Origin: Desulfobulbaceae bacterium
GTDB lineage: Bacteria > Desulfobacterota > Desulfobulbia > Desulfobulbales > SURF-16
Length of the DNA: 5,018 nucleotides
Assembly: GCA_024763115.1 (NCBI GenBank)
Contig: JANTGB010000203.1
Span: forward strand, 1-5,018
Direction of reading: 5' to 3'
Below, one piece after another: positions 4,921-5,018 of this stretch. Made by a program: the position numbers and the translations under genes. Position 1 is the stretch's first letter; every line of letters begins with the position of its first letter. The notes beneath the pieces are model-generated. The model was not told where the DNA came from, made no database searches, and was given only the letters and a program-made list of their open reading frames with translations.

Positions 4921-5018
4921 AACCAGCGGGAGACTCCAGGTAAGCGACCAGCGGGAGACTCCAGGTAAGCGACCAGCGGGAGACTCCAGGTAAGCGACCA
5001 GCGGGAGACTCCAGGTAA
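4913..5018 (+). repeat. 25-bp tandem repeat array, at least four units, continuing past the window
   Basis: Units begin with AGGTAAGC at 4913, 4938, 4963 and 4988, and a fifth starts at 5013 and is cut by the window end. The period is exactly 25. The units are identical in what is visible except for A instead of G at 4921 in the first. Each holds the family tail GGTAAGC and a GGAGACTCC dyad. There are no spacers between units. Confidence 0.9.

Noticed and set aside
4913..5018. CRISPR array
   Set aside because: The 25-bp units are contiguous, with no variable spacers, so this is a tandem repeat.

Overview
The window looks like chromosomal housekeeping DNA from a Gram-negative bacterium, most likely a member of the Desulfobacterota (former Deltaproteobacteria). 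I infer this from three things: a long-form SerA with an extra C-terminal domain pair, a DUF1844-type small protein directly in front of ispE, and the order ispE, tRNA-Gln, prs. The affiliation is from memory of gene order and family shape, not from a search. All complete genes are on the + strand.

Layout: (1) positions 1-240 hold the C-terminal end of an unrecognised gene with an acidic tail. (2) 241-577 is a 337-base gap with a candidate sigma-70 promoter and a cluster of palindromes and repeats. (3) 578-2173 is serA, D-3-phosphoglycerate dehydrogenase. (4) 2256-2573 is a small DUF1844 protein, followed after 5 bases by ispE (2579-3415, GTG start). (5) 3416-3749 is a 334-base gap packed with repeats, including a 130-bp non-coding MITE-like element with 22-bp terminal inverted repeats and a 4-bp flanking duplication. 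(6) 3750-3824 is tRNA-Gln(UUG) with encoded CCA. (7) 3876-4823 is prs, ribose-phosphate pyrophosphokinase. (8) 4824-5018 is a repeat cluster ending in a 25-bp tandem array that runs off the window.

The genes supply central precursors: SerA opens serine synthesis from 3-phosphoglycerate, IspE makes an isoprenoid (MEP pathway) intermediate, and Prs makes PRPP for nucleotides, histidine and tryptophan. The DUF1844 gene and ispE look translationally coupled, and tRNA-Gln and prs are close enough to share a transcript.

I see no defence system, toxin, CRISPR array or new enzyme system here. The unusual content is between the genes. A dispersed repeat family recurs in four intergenic regions, with a head like GTAACTGCTCACAGGG and a tail GCTTACC/GGTAAGC. 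One copy appears to be interrupted by the MITE, and the tail motif appears again in every unit of the terminal 25-bp array.
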